A stretch of 64,000 nucleotides of DNA from Phenylobacterium montanum (GTDB taxonomy: Bacteria; Pseudomonadota; Alphaproteobacteria; Caulobacterales; Caulobacteraceae): NCBI RefSeq assembly GCF_018135625.1, contig NZ_CP073078.1, positions 3,876,501 through 3,940,500 of the forward strand. The letters are read 5' to 3'. The position numbers and the translations under genes are program-made. The notes beneath the pieces are model-generated. The model was not told where the DNA came from. It made no database searches and saw nothing but the letters and a program-made list of their open reading frames with translations. Below are positions 18,493 to 27,285 of the stretch, in pieces; within the stretch, counting starts at the first letter, position 1, and the number at the start of each line of letters is the position of its first letter.

Positions 18493-19635
18493 TTGAGCGT
18501 GAACCAGTCCCAGGCGGCGTTCGATTTCGACGCAGTGATGGTCGGCGCCGGCGTGGTGGGCCTGGCCTGCGGCTACGCCCTGGCCCGGCGCGGCCTGATC
18601 GTGGCGGTGATCGAGGCCGAACGGGCGATCGGCCAGGGCGTCTCCTCGCGCAATTCCGAGGTGATCCACGCCGGGCTCTATTATCCGACCGGCTCGCTGA
18701 AGGCCCGGCTGTGCGTGCAGGGGCGGCGGATGATGTACGCCTTCCTGGACAGCCACGGCGTGCCCTACGCCAAGTGCGGCAAGCTGGTGGTGGCGACGGA
18801 AGACGCCGAGATCGAGCGGCTGGAGGCGATCGAAAAGCAGGCGCACATCAACGACGTCGAGGGCATCGCCCCGCTCAGCGCCGCCCAGGCCAGGGCCCTG
18901 GAGCCGGAGCTGAAGGCGGTCATGGCCCTGACCTCGCCGGAGAGCGGCCTCGTGGACAGCCACGGCCTGATGCTGGCCCTGCAGGGCGAGATCGAGGACC
19001 GCGGCGGGGCGGTGGTGGTCGCCACGCCCTTCGAAGGCGCGGAGCCTCTCCCCGGCGGCGGCTTTACGGTCCGCGCCGGCGGCGAGGAGCCGGCCGAGCT
19101 GACCTGCCGCTATCTGGTGACCGCGCCCGGCCTCTCGGCCCAGGCCTGCGCCCGCCATATCGAGGGCTTCCCGCAGGAGACCATCCCGCCCCTGCACTAT
19201 GGCAAGGGAATCTATTTCGTGCTGCAGGGCGCGCGCCCGCCGTTCCAGCAGCTGATCTATCCGCCGCCGATCAAGGGCGCGCTGGGGGTGCACTACCGCA
19301 AGGACCTGGGCGGCCAGGCGCGGTTCGGCCCCGACCTCGCCTATGTGGACAGCCTCGACTACACGGTCGATCCGTCCAAGGCGGCCGACTTCGCCGCCTA
19401 TATCCGCCGGTTCTGGCCGGGGCTGCCCGAGGGCGCCCTCAGCCCCGACTATGCCGGCATCCGGCCCAAGCTGCACGGGCCGGGCGAGCCGCAGCCCGAT
19501 TTTCGCATCGACGACGCCTCGGCGCATGGCCTCGACGGCCTCGTCACCCTGTTCGGCATCGAAAGCCCGGGCTTGACCTCCTCCCTCGCCATCGGCGAGG
19601 AGGTGGCCTCACGACTGGGCCTGAAGGAGCCTTAG
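18493..19635 (+). CDS. FAD-dependent oxidoreductase, L-2-hydroxyglutarate oxidase-like
   Basis: 380 residues from TTG 18493, with AGGGAG 6 bases upstream; GTG 18499 is an alternative. DAO-type fold: [23 protein letters not shown] binds FAD in the first 40 residues, [14 protein letters not shown] at ~60 is characteristic of the L-2-hydroxyglutarate dehydrogenase (LhgO/YgaF) group, and the C-terminal [20 protein letters not shown] completes the FAD site. Likely oxidises a 2-hydroxy acid and passes electrons to quinone. Divergent from the Lrp regulator, which may control it. It ends 5 bases before purC, suggesting readthrough. Confidence 0.85.
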   Translation: MSVNQSQAAFDFDAVMVGAGVVGLACGYALARRGLIVAVIEAERAIGQGVSSRNSEVIHAGLYYPTGSLKARLCVQGRRMMYAFLDSHGVPYAKCGKLVVATEDAEIERLEAIEKQAHINDVEGIAPLSAAQARALEPELKAVMALTSPESGLVDSHGLMLALQGEIEDRGGAVVVATPFEGAEPLPGGGFTVRAGGEEPAELTCRYLVTAPGLSAQACARHIEGFPQETIPPLHYGKGIYFVLQGARPPFQQLIYPPPIKGALGVHYRKDLGGQARFGPDLAYVDSLDYTVDPSKAADFAAYIRRFWPGLPEGALSPDYAGIRPKLHGPGEPQPDFRIDDASAHGLDGLVTLFGIESPGLTSSLAIGEEVASRLGLKEP

Positions 19636-19640
19636 AGCCG

Positions 19641-20612
19641 ATGGATATCGCCACCCTGAGGGCCCGGGCCAATGAGGTGCTGGCGGACGCCACGATCCCC
19701 GAGCTGCCGAACCACTACCGCGGCAAGGTGCGCGACAACTACGACCTGCCGGACGGGCGGCGGATCATCATCGCCTCGGACCGGATCAGCGCCTTCGACC
19801 GCATCCTGGCGGCCATCCCCTTCAAGGGCCAGGTGCTGACCCAGACCGCCCGCTGGTGGTTCGAGCAGACCGCCGACATCTGCCCCAACCACGTCCTGGC
19901 CTATCCCGACCCCAATGTGGTGATCGGCCGGACCCTGACCATATTGCCGGTCGAGATCGTGGTGCGCGGCTATCTGGCCGGGACCACCGGCACCTCGATC
20001 CTGACCCTCTACAACAAGGGCCAGCGCGAGATATACGGCCATGTCCTGCCAGATGGGATGAAGGCCAACCAGAAGCTGCCGGCGGCGATCATCACCCCCA
20101 CCTCCAAGGCCTTTGACGGCGGCCACGACGAGCCCCTGACCGCCGAGCAGATCATCGAGCAGAAGCTGCTGACCCCCGAGCAGTGGCAGACCCTGTCGCG
20201 CTACGCCCTGGCCCTGTTCGCCCGCGGCGAAGCCCTGGCCGCGAAACAGGGCCTGATCCTGGCCGACACCAAGTACGAGTTCGGCGTCGACGCCGCCGGG
20301 ACCATCATCCTGGCCGACGAGATCCACACCCCCGATTCCAGCCGCTTCTGGTTCGCCGGCAGCTACGACCAGCGCTTCCAGGCCGGCCAGCCGCCCGAGA
20401 GCTTCGACAAGGACTTCGTGCGCCGCTGGGTGGTCGAGCGCTGCGACCCCTACAAGGACCCGATCCCGGAAATTCCGCCCGAGGTCGTGGTCGAGACCGC
20501 CGCCGTCTATATCCAGGCCTACGAGACCATCACCGGCCAGGCGTTCCAGTTTCCGCCCGAGGGCGCGGCGCCGCTGGAGCGGATTCGAGAGACCCTGGCC
20601 CAGTTCTTCTGA
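19641..20612 (+). CDS. purC: SAICAR synthetase (phosphoribosylaminoimidazole-succinocarboxamide synthase), long form
   Basis: 323 residues, longer than the ~240-residue E. coli PurC and similar to the ADE1-type long form. Motifs: [29 protein letters not shown] (in ~25-60), [23 protein letters not shown], then [11 protein letters not shown] and [14 protein letters not shown]. It joins aspartate to CAIR using ATP in purine synthesis. Starts at ATG 19641 with GAAGGAG upstream overlapping the end of the FAD oxidoreductase. Many alphaproteobacteria also have a short purC next to purS/purQ; whether this is the only copy cannot be told here. Confidence 0.94.
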   Translation: MDIATLRARANEVLADATIPELPNHYRGKVRDNYDLPDGRRIIIASDRISAFDRILAAIPFKGQVLTQTARWWFEQTADICPNHVLAYPDPNVVIGRTLTILPVEIVVRGYLAGTTGTSILTLYNKGQREIYGHVLPDGMKANQKLPAAIITPTSKAFDGGHDEPLTAEQIIEQKLLTPEQWQTLSRYALALFARGEALAAKQGLILADTKYEFGVDAAGTIILADEIHTPDSSRFWFAGSYDQRFQAGQPPESFDKDFVRRWVVERCDPYKDPIPEIPPEVVVETAAVYIQAYETITGQAFQFPPEGAAPLERIRETLAQFF

Positions 20613-20613
20613 G

Positions 20614-21723
20614 CTATCCGCCGATCCCCAGGGTCTTCAGGTATTCCGGCAGCCGCCGATCCCAGGTGAAGGCCCGCGCCCGCGCCTGGGCCGCGTCGCC
20701 CAGCCGGCGGCGCAGGGCCTCGTCGTCCAGAAGCCGCCCCAGCGCCGCCTCCACCGAGGCCGGGTCTGCGCCGTCGCAGAGCAGGCCCACCTCGCCGTCC
20801 AGCACCGCGGTCGCCGCCCCGCCCTCGCGCCCGGCCACGCTGGGGGCGCCGTACCAGCCTGCCTCGACATAGGTCAGGCCGAAGCCTTCCACAGAATCCC
20901 CCTCCTTGCGCACCGGCATGGAGAAGACGTCGCAGGCCGCCAGCAGGCCGGCGCGCAGGTCGTCGTCCACGCGGCCGGTGAAGCGCACCCGCGCCTCGAC
21001 CCCCAGCTCCGCCGCCAGAGCCTTCAGCCGCCCAGCGTCCTCGCCGCCGCCAGCCACCACATAGACCAGGCCCGGATGCCGCTGCGCCAGACCGGGCAGG
21101 GCGCGCAGGGTCATGTCGACGCCCTTGCGCGGCTCCAGCCGGGCCAGGGTCATCAGCACCGGCCCGCCGCCGGCGATCACCTCGGCCGCTCGCTTGATCC
21201 CCTCAGGTGAGGGCTCTGGCTGCGGCTCGATCGAGGCCTGGATCAGCACCACGCGCTCGGGCCGGCCCTTGAGGAAGGGCCGCACCCGGGCGGCGGTGTA
21301 GAGGGAATTGGCCAGGATGGCGTCGGCCCGCGCCAGCGCCGCCTCGATCTTGGCTCGCTTGCCCGGCGAGACCTCGTCCGGCTCGGGAAACTCGGAGCCG
21401 TGGGCCAGGACCGAGATCGACCCCAGGCCCTCCGGAATGGCCGCCACGCTCTTCCAGGAATCGGCGAACACTCCGCGCACGGCTTCGCCGCGGCGCGCCC
21501 GCCTCACCGCGGCGTGCTTGCGCCAGCGCCGCCAGGGCTTCGGTCCGTCGAAACGCTGGATCGGATAGGCTTTCGCGCTATCACCCGCGGCGTCCCTGGC
21601 GTCGCCGTCGGCGAACACCCGCACGGCATGTCCCTGCGCCGCCAGATGGTCGGCCAGCCCGGTCATGGCTCCCTCGATCCCGCCGACGCTGGGGAAGAAG
21701 CACTGAGTGACGATATAGATCAT
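20614..21723 (-). CDS. Glycosyltransferase family 4 protein
   Basis: 369 residues from ATG 21723 (MIYIVTQCFFPSVGGIEGAM). GT-B fold: the N-terminal GGIE acceptor motif, LMTLARLEPRKGVDMTLRALP (~185-205), YVVAGGGEDAGRLKAL, and the donor-site region EGFGLTYVEAGWYGAPSVAG with the EGFGL-x-YVEA variant of EX7E near 290. Retaining GT4 enzyme, probably transferring a sugar during polysaccharide or glycolipid synthesis at the membrane. An extended N-terminus to 21783 is possible but has no SD. It converges with purC and has no glycan genes beside it, so its product is unknown. Confidence 0.88.
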   Translation of the reverse strand: MIYIVTQCFFPSVGGIEGAMTGLADHLAAQGHAVRVFADGDARDAAGDSAKAYPIQRFDGPKPWRRWRKHAAVRRARRGEAVRGVFADSWKSVAAIPEGLGSISVLAHGSEFPEPDEVSPGKRAKIEAALARADAILANSLYTAARVRPFLKGRPERVVLIQASIEPQPEPSPEGIKRAAEVIAGGGPVLMTLARLEPRKGVDMTLRALPGLAQRHPGLVYVVAGGGEDAGRLKALAAELGVEARVRFTGRVDDDLRAGLLAACDVFSMPVRKEGDSVEGFGLTYVEAGWYGAPSVAGREGGAATAVLDGEVGLLCDGADPASVEAALGRLLDDEALRRRLGDAAQARARAFTWDRRLPEYLKTLGIGG

Positions 21724-21788
21724 GGTGAGAATCGGTCCGGCGGCGGGCCGCGCCAATCTGTCCGATCCAGGAAGTGGTTCCAACCCGC

Positions 21789-21817
21789 TTGAAGAGCCGC
21801 GATCATGCCCCTATAAA
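21789..21817 (+). promoter_or_regulatory. Sigma-70-type promoter for tRNA-Met
   Basis: TTGAAG (21789-21794) and TATAAA (21812-21817) are separated by 17 bases, the optimal spacing, and start would fall near 21824, about 24 bases before the tRNA. The AT-rich -10 stands out from the surrounding GC-rich sequence. Confidence 0.75.
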
Positions 21818-21847
21818 CCCGCGCTCGCTGCGACGGCAGACGCGTGC

Positions 21848-21924
21848 GGCTGGGTAGCTCAGATGGTTAGAGCGGTGGATTCATAACCCACAGGTCGGCG
21901 GTTCGATCCCGCCCCCAGCTACCA
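21848..21924 (+). tRNA. tRNA-Met (CAT anticodon), probably elongator
   Basis: 77 bases including an encoded CCA. The acceptor GGCTGGG pairs with CCCAGCT (G1-U72 wobble), D arm GCTC/GAGC, anticodon loop TTCATAA with CAT, T arm GGCGG-TTCGATC-CCGCC. The anticodon stem closes with an A31-C39 mismatch, seen also in related alphaproteobacterial Met tRNAs. Absence of the three G-C pairs of initiators argues for elongator Met; a lysidine-modified Ile-CAU tRNA is a less likely alternative. Confidence 0.93.
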
Positions 21925-21950
21925 GGCCCAACTTTGGGCCTCGGTCTTTT
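21924..21950 (+). terminator. Intrinsic terminator of tRNA-Met
   Basis: AGGCCCAA-CT-TTGGGCCT forms an 8-bp stem with a 2-base central spacer (effectively a 4-base loop), followed by CGGTCTTTT. It starts on the last base of the tRNA CCA end. Confidence 0.8.
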
Positions 21951-21996
21951 CTACAGGCGCCCCCCAATCTTCAATCCCCGGCTGGTTCCGGGGCCG

Positions 21997-22010
21997 TTGA
22001 TCGGTGTCAA
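21997..22010. promoter_or_regulatory. FNR/FixK-type box upstream of class II ribonucleotide reductase
   Basis: TTGATCGGTGTCAA matches TTGA-N6-TCAA exactly and TTGAT-N4-ATCAA at 9 of 10 positions. Its centre (22003.5) lies about 103 bases before ATG 22107; class II activation at -41.5 would put the transcript start near 22045 with a 62-base leader. It does not overlap any gene. Confidence 0.65.
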
Positions 22011-22106
22011 TGCCGCCGGCGGGGGGCTGCGCATCCTGCCGCCAGGATTCAATCCTCGGAGGGCGCCAGCGTGTCGTCACCGAAAAACCTGAGGCCCTGA
22101 AGCACG

Positions 22107-23801
22107 ATGAACGGCGCTTCGCCCAGCGACGGGGCGGCGGAGTCGCTGGCCGGCTTCGTTTGGCGCACGCGCTATCGCGCCCCTGGTGAAGGCAGCCTTG
22201 ACGACACCTTGCGCCGCGTCGCGCGCGCGACGGCCGCCGCCGAACAGGATCGGCAGGGCTGGGAGGCGCGCTTCTACGCCGTCCTGAAGGATCTTCGCTT
22301 CGTCCCCGGCGGTCGGATCCTGGCCGGCGCAGGGCGGCCGGGCGGCGCCACCCTGCTCAACTGCTTCGTCCTGCCGGGGCCGGGCGCCTCTGTCGAGCGC
22401 TGCATGGCCAGCCTTTCCGAGGCGATGGTGACGCTCTGCGCCGGCGGCGGCGTGGGGATCGACTTCTCGGGAGCGCCGCAGCGCGGAGCCGCCGTCGCGG
22501 ACGGGCCTGCCGCGCCGGGTCCTGTCGCGCTGCTCGCGCTCTGGGACCAGGCCTGCGCCGTGCTCCTGGCCGAGGCGCAGCGCCGCGGCGCCATGATGGG
22601 AGCCTTGAACTGCGCCCATCCGGACGTCGAGACCTTCGCCGCCGCAAAAGGCCGCCCGGGCGCGCTCCCCCGCTTCGACCTGTCGATCGGGATTACGGAT
22701 GGGTTCATGGCGGCGGTGGAGGCCGACCGGGCGTGGACGCTCCGGTTCCCCATCGCGGCCGGGGGGCGAGCCCCAGGCCGCCTGGTCCGTGCGAGGGACC
22801 TGTGGCGCCACATCATGACCTGCGCCTACGAGACCGGTGAGCCCGGGGTCCTGTTCCTCGACCGGATCGACGAAGCCAACAATCTTCGTGGCCAGGAGCG
22901 GATCGCGACCACCAACCCCTGCGGCGAAATCCCGTTGCCGGACTATGGCGGCTGCACGCTCGGATCGCTGAACCTGGCGCGCTTCGTGAAAGACCCGTTC
23001 ACGGAACGGGCGCGGCTCGATCTGGCCGGTCTCGCGCAGACCGCCGCGACAGCCGTGCGGCTGCTCGACAACGTGATCGACCTTTCCCCTTATCCCTTGC
23101 CGAAGCAGGCGGAGGCGGCGCGGTCGAGCCGGCGCGTCGGCCTCGGGATCATGGGCCTGGCCGACGCGCTGGTCATGCTCGGGATGCGGTACGGCGAGCC
23201 CGCATCCCTGCAGGCCGCGGCCGAGATGATGCGGGCCATACGCGACGCCGCCTATGGAGCCTCGATCGGCCTGGCGCGCGAGAAGGGGGCTTTCCCCGTG
23301 TTTCAACGCGACGCCTATCTGGCGTCGCCATTCGTGCAAGCCCTTCCGCCCGGCGTCCGGGACGGGATCGCCGAGCACGGCATACGCAACAGTCACCTGC
23401 TGGCGATCGCGCCCACCGGCGCCATCAGCCTGCTTGCCGGCGCCGGCTCCAGCGGACTGGAGCCGATCTTCGACGAGGTCCGCTCGCTGACCGTCGCCGG
23501 CGATGACGGCTCCGCGCAGGCATTCCAGGTCCTCGATCCCGCCGTGGCCGCGTGGCGCGCCATGGGGCGGTCCGCCAGACCGCCCGGCTATGTCGAGGCC
23601 AGGGAATTGTCGATCGCGGCCCATCTCGGGATGCAGGCGGCGCTGCAGCCCTTCGTCGACAACGCCATCTCGAAGACGGTCAATGTCGCGTCCGACCTGC
23701 CTTTCGAGGCGTTCCAGGACATCTACCGGGATGCGCACCGGCTTGGTCTCAAGGGCTGCACGGTGTTTCGGGGCTGCGCGGCGCGCGCGTGCGAGGCTTG
23801 A
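22107..23801 (+). CDS. nrdJ: Adenosylcobalamin-dependent (class II) ribonucleotide reductase, compact form
   Basis: 564 residues. Catalytic features: Cys86 (LLNCFVLP), the Asn270-Pro-Cys272-Gly-Glu274 triad (NPCGEIPLP; Cys272 is the thiyl site), GGCTLGSLNLA with Cys283, AIAPTGAISLLAGAGSSGLEP (~435-455), NAISKTVNVASD near 530, and C-terminal Cys551/Cys557/Cys562 as the likely redox relay. It reduces ribonucleotides using B12, independent of oxygen, so supports DNA synthesis under low O2. There is no ATP-cone and the protein is much shorter than many NrdJ enzymes (700-1200 residues), implying limited allosteric control. The SD is weak. The stop codon overlaps the next FNR-type box. Confidence 0.9.
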   Translation: MNGASPSDGAAESLAGFVWRTRYRAPGEGSLDDTLRRVARATAAAEQDRQGWEARFYAVLKDLRFVPGGRILAGAGRPGGATLLNCFVLPGPGASVERCMASLSEAMVTLCAGGGVGIDFSGAPQRGAAVADGPAAPGPVALLALWDQACAVLLAEAQRRGAMMGALNCAHPDVETFAAAKGRPGALPRFDLSIGITDGFMAAVEADRAWTLRFPIAAGGRAPGRLVRARDLWRHIMTCAYETGEPGVLFLDRIDEANNLRGQERIATTNPCGEIPLPDYGGCTLGSLNLARFVKDPFTERARLDLAGLAQTAATAVRLLDNVIDLSPYPLPKQAEAARSSRRVGLGIMGLADALVMLGMRYGEPASLQAAAEMMRAIRDAAYGASIGLAREKGAFPVFQRDAYLASPFVQALPPGVRDGIAEHGIRNSHLLAIAPTGAISLLAGAGSSGLEPIFDEVRSLTVAGDDGSAQAFQVLDPAVAAWRAMGRSARPPGYVEARELSIAAHLGMQAALQPFVDNAISKTVNVASDLPFEAFQDIYRDAHRLGLKGCTVFRGCAARACEA

Positions 23802-23811
23802 GCCAGGTCAA
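23798..23811. promoter_or_regulatory. FNR/FixK-type box upstream of hsp20-lon
   Basis: TTGAGCCAGGTCAA matches TTGA-N6-TCAA exactly. The first TGA is also the stop codon of the ribonucleotide reductase (23799-23801), so part of the half-site is explained by coding. Class II activation would start transcription near 23846, 46 bases before ATG 23892. Confidence 0.5.
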
Positions 23812-23891
23812 CGCCAGGGAACCGAGGATCGGTCACCGTCCTTCGGTAGATGCGAGGTGAAGGGCCGGCGGCGACGGCGCAGGAGGCGGCT

Positions 23892-24299
23892 ATGGCGGGC
23901 GAGGATCCGCGGCGGTGGATGTGGGGCCAGGCGCTTGAAATGCTGGCTAGAGCCGATCGCCTGCACCGGCAACTGTTCGAGCCGGCTGCGCCGGGCGCAT
24001 TGCTGCCGAGCTGGGAGCCGCCCGTCGACGTGCTCGAGACCGAACGCGACGTGTTCGTGATCGCCGCCCTGCCCGGGGTCGGCGAGCGCAGCCTGACCTT
24101 GGCGATCGAGGGCGCTGTGCTGCTGATCCGCGGACAGCGGACCCTGCCGGAGGAACTTCGTACGGCTGCGATCCACCGGATGGAGCTGCCGCAGGGCTGC
24201 TTCGAGCGGCGCGTTCCGCTGCCGCCCCGCCGCTATGACCAGGTGCGTCACCACGTGCGCGACGGCTGCCTGGTGATCAGCCTTCGCAAGCTCGCCTGA
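23892..24299 (+). CDS. Small heat-shock protein (Hsp20/alpha-crystallin family)
   Basis: 135 residues from ATG 23892, chosen because AGGAGG lies 5 bases upstream; ATG 23850 would add 14 low-complexity residues. The alpha-crystallin domain runs from ~50 to the C-terminus: PPVDVLETERDVFVIAALPGV, LTLAIEGAVLLIRGQR and the closing VRDGCLVISLRKLA. ATP-independent holdase that binds unfolding proteins. It is followed 11 bases later by a Lon protease, a natural partnership of holdase and protease in protein quality control. An FNR-type box lies 81 bases upstream. Confidence 0.88.
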   Translation: MAGEDPRRWMWGQALEMLARADRLHRQLFEPAAPGALLPSWEPPVDVLETERDVFVIAALPGVGERSLTLAIEGAVLLIRGQRTLPEELRTAAIHRMELPQGCFERRVPLPPRRYDQVRHHVRDGCLVISLRKLA

Positions 24300-24310
24300 G
24301 GAGGCCGGAC

Positions 24311-26722
24311 ATGGACGACGTCAACACCGTCGAACCTGGGCAAGGCGCGCAGTCGATCAATCCGCCGCCGGCCGACGCCTTCATCGTCATTCCGGTTCGC
24401 AACACCGTGCTGTTCCCGGAGATGGTCACCCCGATCACCATCGGCCGCCCGGCCTCCGTCGCCGCGGCCCAGCAGGCCGTGCGCGAGCAGCGCCAGATCG
24501 TGCTCGTGCTGCAGCGCGATCCGCAAACCGCCGAGCCGAAGCGGGAAGACCTCCACGAATACGGGGTCATCGCCAATGTCCTGCGGTATGTCGTGGCTTC
24601 GGAGACCGAACACCACCTGGTCTGCCAGGGCGTGCAGCGCTTCCGCATCACCGAGACCGTCGAAGGCTGGCCGTTCCTCGTAGCCCGCGGCCTGCACGTC
24701 CCTGAGCCGGAGGGCGGCGGCGCCGAGGTGGAGGCCAGGTTCGTCAACCTTCGCCGGCAGGCGCTGGAGATCGTGGACCTGATTCCTCAGGCCCCTCAGG
24801 AACTCCGCCAGACCGTGGCGTCGATCAGCCGGCCCGGACTGCTGGCCGACATGGCGGCCAGCTACATCGACGTAAGCCCGCAGGAAAAGCAGGCGATTCT
24901 GGAGACGATCGAGCTGGTTCCGCGGCTCGACCGGATCGGCGCGCTTCTCGCCCATCAGCTGCAGGTGCTGCGCCTGTCCCAGGAGATCGGCGCCCAAACC
25001 CAGGCCGCGCTCACCGAACGCCAGCGCGAGGCGCTGCTGCGCGAGCAGCTCGCCACCATCCAGCGTCAGCTTGGCGAAGGCGAGGGCGGCGGCGCGGACA
25101 TCGCCGAACTGGAAGCCGCGATCGAGCAGGCTGGCATGCCCGAAGAGGTGCTGGCCCAGGCCCGCAAGGAATTGCGCCGGCTGCAAAGGACTCCCGAGGC
25201 GGCGGCCGAGCATGGCGTCATCCGCACCTATCTCGACTGGCTGATCGAGCTGCCCTGGGCGGTCCCGGTGTCAAAGCCGATCGATGTGGCCGAGGCGCGC
25301 CGGATCTTCGACGCCGACCACTACGGCCTGGAGAAGATCAAGCTGCGCATTCTCGAATATCTGGCGGTGAGGAAGCTGGCGCCGGAGGGCAAGGCGCCGA
25401 TCCTCTGCTTCGTCGGCCCGCCCGGCGTCGGCAAGACCTCGCTCGGACAGTCGATCGCCAAGGCCATGGGGCGCAAATTCGTCCGCGTGAGCCTGGGCGG
25501 CGTCCACGACGAGGCCGAGATCCGCGGTCACCGCCGTACCTATCTGGGCGCGCTGCCCGGCGACATCATCCAGGCGATCCGCAAGGCCGGCGCCCGCGAT
25601 TGCGTCATGATGCTGGACGAGATCGACAAGATGGGGACAGGCATCCACGGCGATCCGTCGGCGGCCATGCTCGAGGTGCTGGACCCCGAGCAGAACTCGA
25701 CCTTCCGCGACAACTACCTGGCTGTGCCGTTCGACCTTTCCCAGGTGGTTTTCATCGCCACGGCCAACATGCTGGACACGGTCTCGGCGCCGCTTCGGGA
25801 CCGCATGGAGATCATCTCCCTTGCGGGCTACACCTCCGGGGAGAAGCTGGAGATCGCCAGGCGCTATCTCGTGCCGCGCCAGCTCGAGGCGAACGGGCTG
25901 AAACCCGGCCAGGCCGAGATCGAGGACGCCGCGCTCACGCGGATTGTCGCCGGCTACACCCGCGAAGCCGGGGTGCGCGGCCTGGAGCGCGAGATCGGCC
26001 GGGTGATGCGCAACATCGCCATGCGGGTCGCCGAGGGGGCGGCCGAGCATGTGCGCATCGGCGAGGCCGACCTTGAGGCCGTGCTGGGCGCGCCGCGGTT
26101 TGAGAACGAAGCGGCGATGCGCACCTCGGTGCCGGGCGTCGCCACGGGCTTGGCCTGGACGCCGGTCGGCGGCGACATCCTGTTCATCGAGGCGGCCAAG
26201 ACCCCAGGCGCCGGCAAGCTGATCCTGACCGGTCAGCTCGGCGAGGTCATGAAGGAGAGCGCCCAGGCCGCCCTTAGCCTGGTCAAGACCCAGGCGCCCA
26301 TGCTCGGGCTTGATGAGCAGGCCTTTGAAAGGATGGACGTGCATGTCCATGTCCCGGCCGGCGCCACCCCCAAGGACGGGCCCAGCGCGGGCGTGGCGAT
26401 GTTCGTCGCCCTCGCCTCGCTGTTCACGGGCCGCACGGTGCGCAGCGACACCGCCATGACCGGCGAAATCAGCCTGCGCGGTCTCGTGCTTCCGGTCGGC
26501 GGCATCAAGGAAAAGGTGGTCGCCGCCGCGGCGGCCGGTGTCACCCGGGTGATGCTCCCCGCCAGGAACAGGCGCGACTTCGATGAAATCCCCAAGGAGG
26601 CGCGCGACATGCTGGAGTTCATCTGGCTGGAGCACGTGCAGGAGGCGGTCTCGTCCGCGCTGTCGCCGGCGCCACCTCCCGACCTGGGCGCCGAGAAGGC
26701 GCTGAGCGGGCCGCTCGACTGA
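24311..26722 (+). CDS. lon: ATP-dependent Lon protease (probably an additional copy)
   Basis: 803 residues, full-length LonA architecture. N-terminal substrate domain (~20-210; VIPVRNTVLFPEMVTPI), helical linker, AAA module with Walker A GPPGVGKTS (~368-376) and Walker B CVMMLDEIDKMG, and a proteolytic domain with catalytic Ser ~692 (KDGPSAGVAM) and Lys ~733 (GGIKEKVVAA). Degrades damaged and regulatory proteins in the cytoplasm. Sits 11 bases after hsp20 with GAGGAGG as SD, so it is an operon partner. The housekeeping alphaproteobacterial lon normally lies beside clpX/hupB, so this is likely a stress-specific paralogue; that is inference. Confidence 0.94.
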   Translation: MDDVNTVEPGQGAQSINPPPADAFIVIPVRNTVLFPEMVTPITIGRPASVAAAQQAVREQRQIVLVLQRDPQTAEPKREDLHEYGVIANVLRYVVASETEHHLVCQGVQRFRITETVEGWPFLVARGLHVPEPEGGGAEVEARFVNLRRQALEIVDLIPQAPQELRQTVASISRPGLLADMAASYIDVSPQEKQAILETIELVPRLDRIGALLAHQLQVLRLSQEIGAQTQAALTERQREALLREQLATIQRQLGEGEGGGADIAELEAAIEQAGMPEEVLAQARKELRRLQRTPEAAAEHGVIRTYLDWLIELPWAVPVSKPIDVAEARRIFDADHYGLEKIKLRILEYLAVRKLAPEGKAPILCFVGPPGVGKTSLGQSIAKAMGRKFVRVSLGGVHDEAEIRGHRRTYLGALPGDIIQAIRKAGARDCVMMLDEIDKMGTGIHGDPSAAMLEVLDPEQNSTFRDNYLAVPFDLSQVVFIATANMLDTVSAPLRDRMEIISLAGYTSGEKLEIARRYLVPRQLEANGLKPGQAEIEDAALTRIVAGYTREAGVRGLEREIGRVMRNIAMRVAEGAAEHVRIGEADLEAVLGAPRFENEAAMRTSVPGVATGLAWTPVGGDILFIEAAKTPGAGKLILTGQLGEVMKESAQAALSLVKTQAPMLGLDEQAFERMDVHVHVPAGATPKDGPSAGVAMFVALASLFTGRTVRSDTAMTGEISLRGLVLPVGGIKEKVVAAAAAGVTRVMLPARNRRDFDEIPKEARDMLEFIWLEHVQEAVSSALSPAPPPDLGAEKALSGPLD

Positions 26723-26810
26723 TGGCCAGGCGGCGCACCCAATGCCGGTATGGTCGGGCTGACTGGCCCGGCCGACGGATTGAACCCCTGTTGAGCCGAT
26801 GGGAGTTTCC

Positions 26811-27266
26811 ATGAGCGAACAATCCCTTGAGGAGAAGGCGCGGCGCGTCGTCGAAGGCCTGGGGCACGGCGCCCCTGTGAGCGTCTCGGTCCTGGACGCT
26901 GTCGCGACGCTTTCGGGCCAGGTTCCGGACGAGGAGACCCGGCATCGGATCGAGCAAGGCCTGCTGCAGCTCGCCGACGTGCGGAACGTGCGCAATCACC
27001 TCGAAATCGCTCCGCCCGGCGGCCCGCTCCGCAGTCAGCTCCTGACCCTCTTGGAGCGCGAAGGCGTGGCCCTGCCCAGCCTGCAAGTCCAGGCGCAGGA
27101 GGGGCTGATCGTGCTCACCGGGCGCGCCGACCACTGGTTCGACCGTGACGCCGCCGAACGCCTGGCGTGGACGCTCGGCGGGGTTCGGGACGTGCGCAAC
27201 GAGATCACCCTGCCCGAAGGCGCCGCGACGCCGGAGAACGGGGACGACGAGGGCTTGCCGGACTGA
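26811..27266 (+). CDS. Double BON-domain protein
   Basis: 151 residues from ATG 26811 (GGGAG 5 bases upstream; an ATG 12 bases earlier lacks this spacing). Two BON repeats: the first at ~6-62 (ARRVVEGLGHGAPVSVSVLD, LSGQVPDEETRHRIEQGLLQ, VRNVRNHLEI) and the second at ~70-135 (LQVQAQEGLIVLTGRADHWF, GGVRDVRNEITLPE). No signal peptide is visible, so it is probably cytoplasmic, unlike OsmY. BON domains bind phospholipids or other ligands; the role is unknown. It is 88 bases after lon with no clear box, and 19 bases before the phosphoribosyltransferase, so is probably cotranscribed. Confidence 0.85.
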   Translation: MSEQSLEEKARRVVEGLGHGAPVSVSVLDAVATLSGQVPDEETRHRIEQGLLQLADVRNVRNHLEIAPPGGPLRSQLLTLLEREGVALPSLQVQAQEGLIVLTGRADHWFDRDAAERLAWTLGGVRDVRNEITLPEGAATPENGDDEGLPD

Positions 27267-27285
27267 CGGCGGGTCGAGGCTGGCC

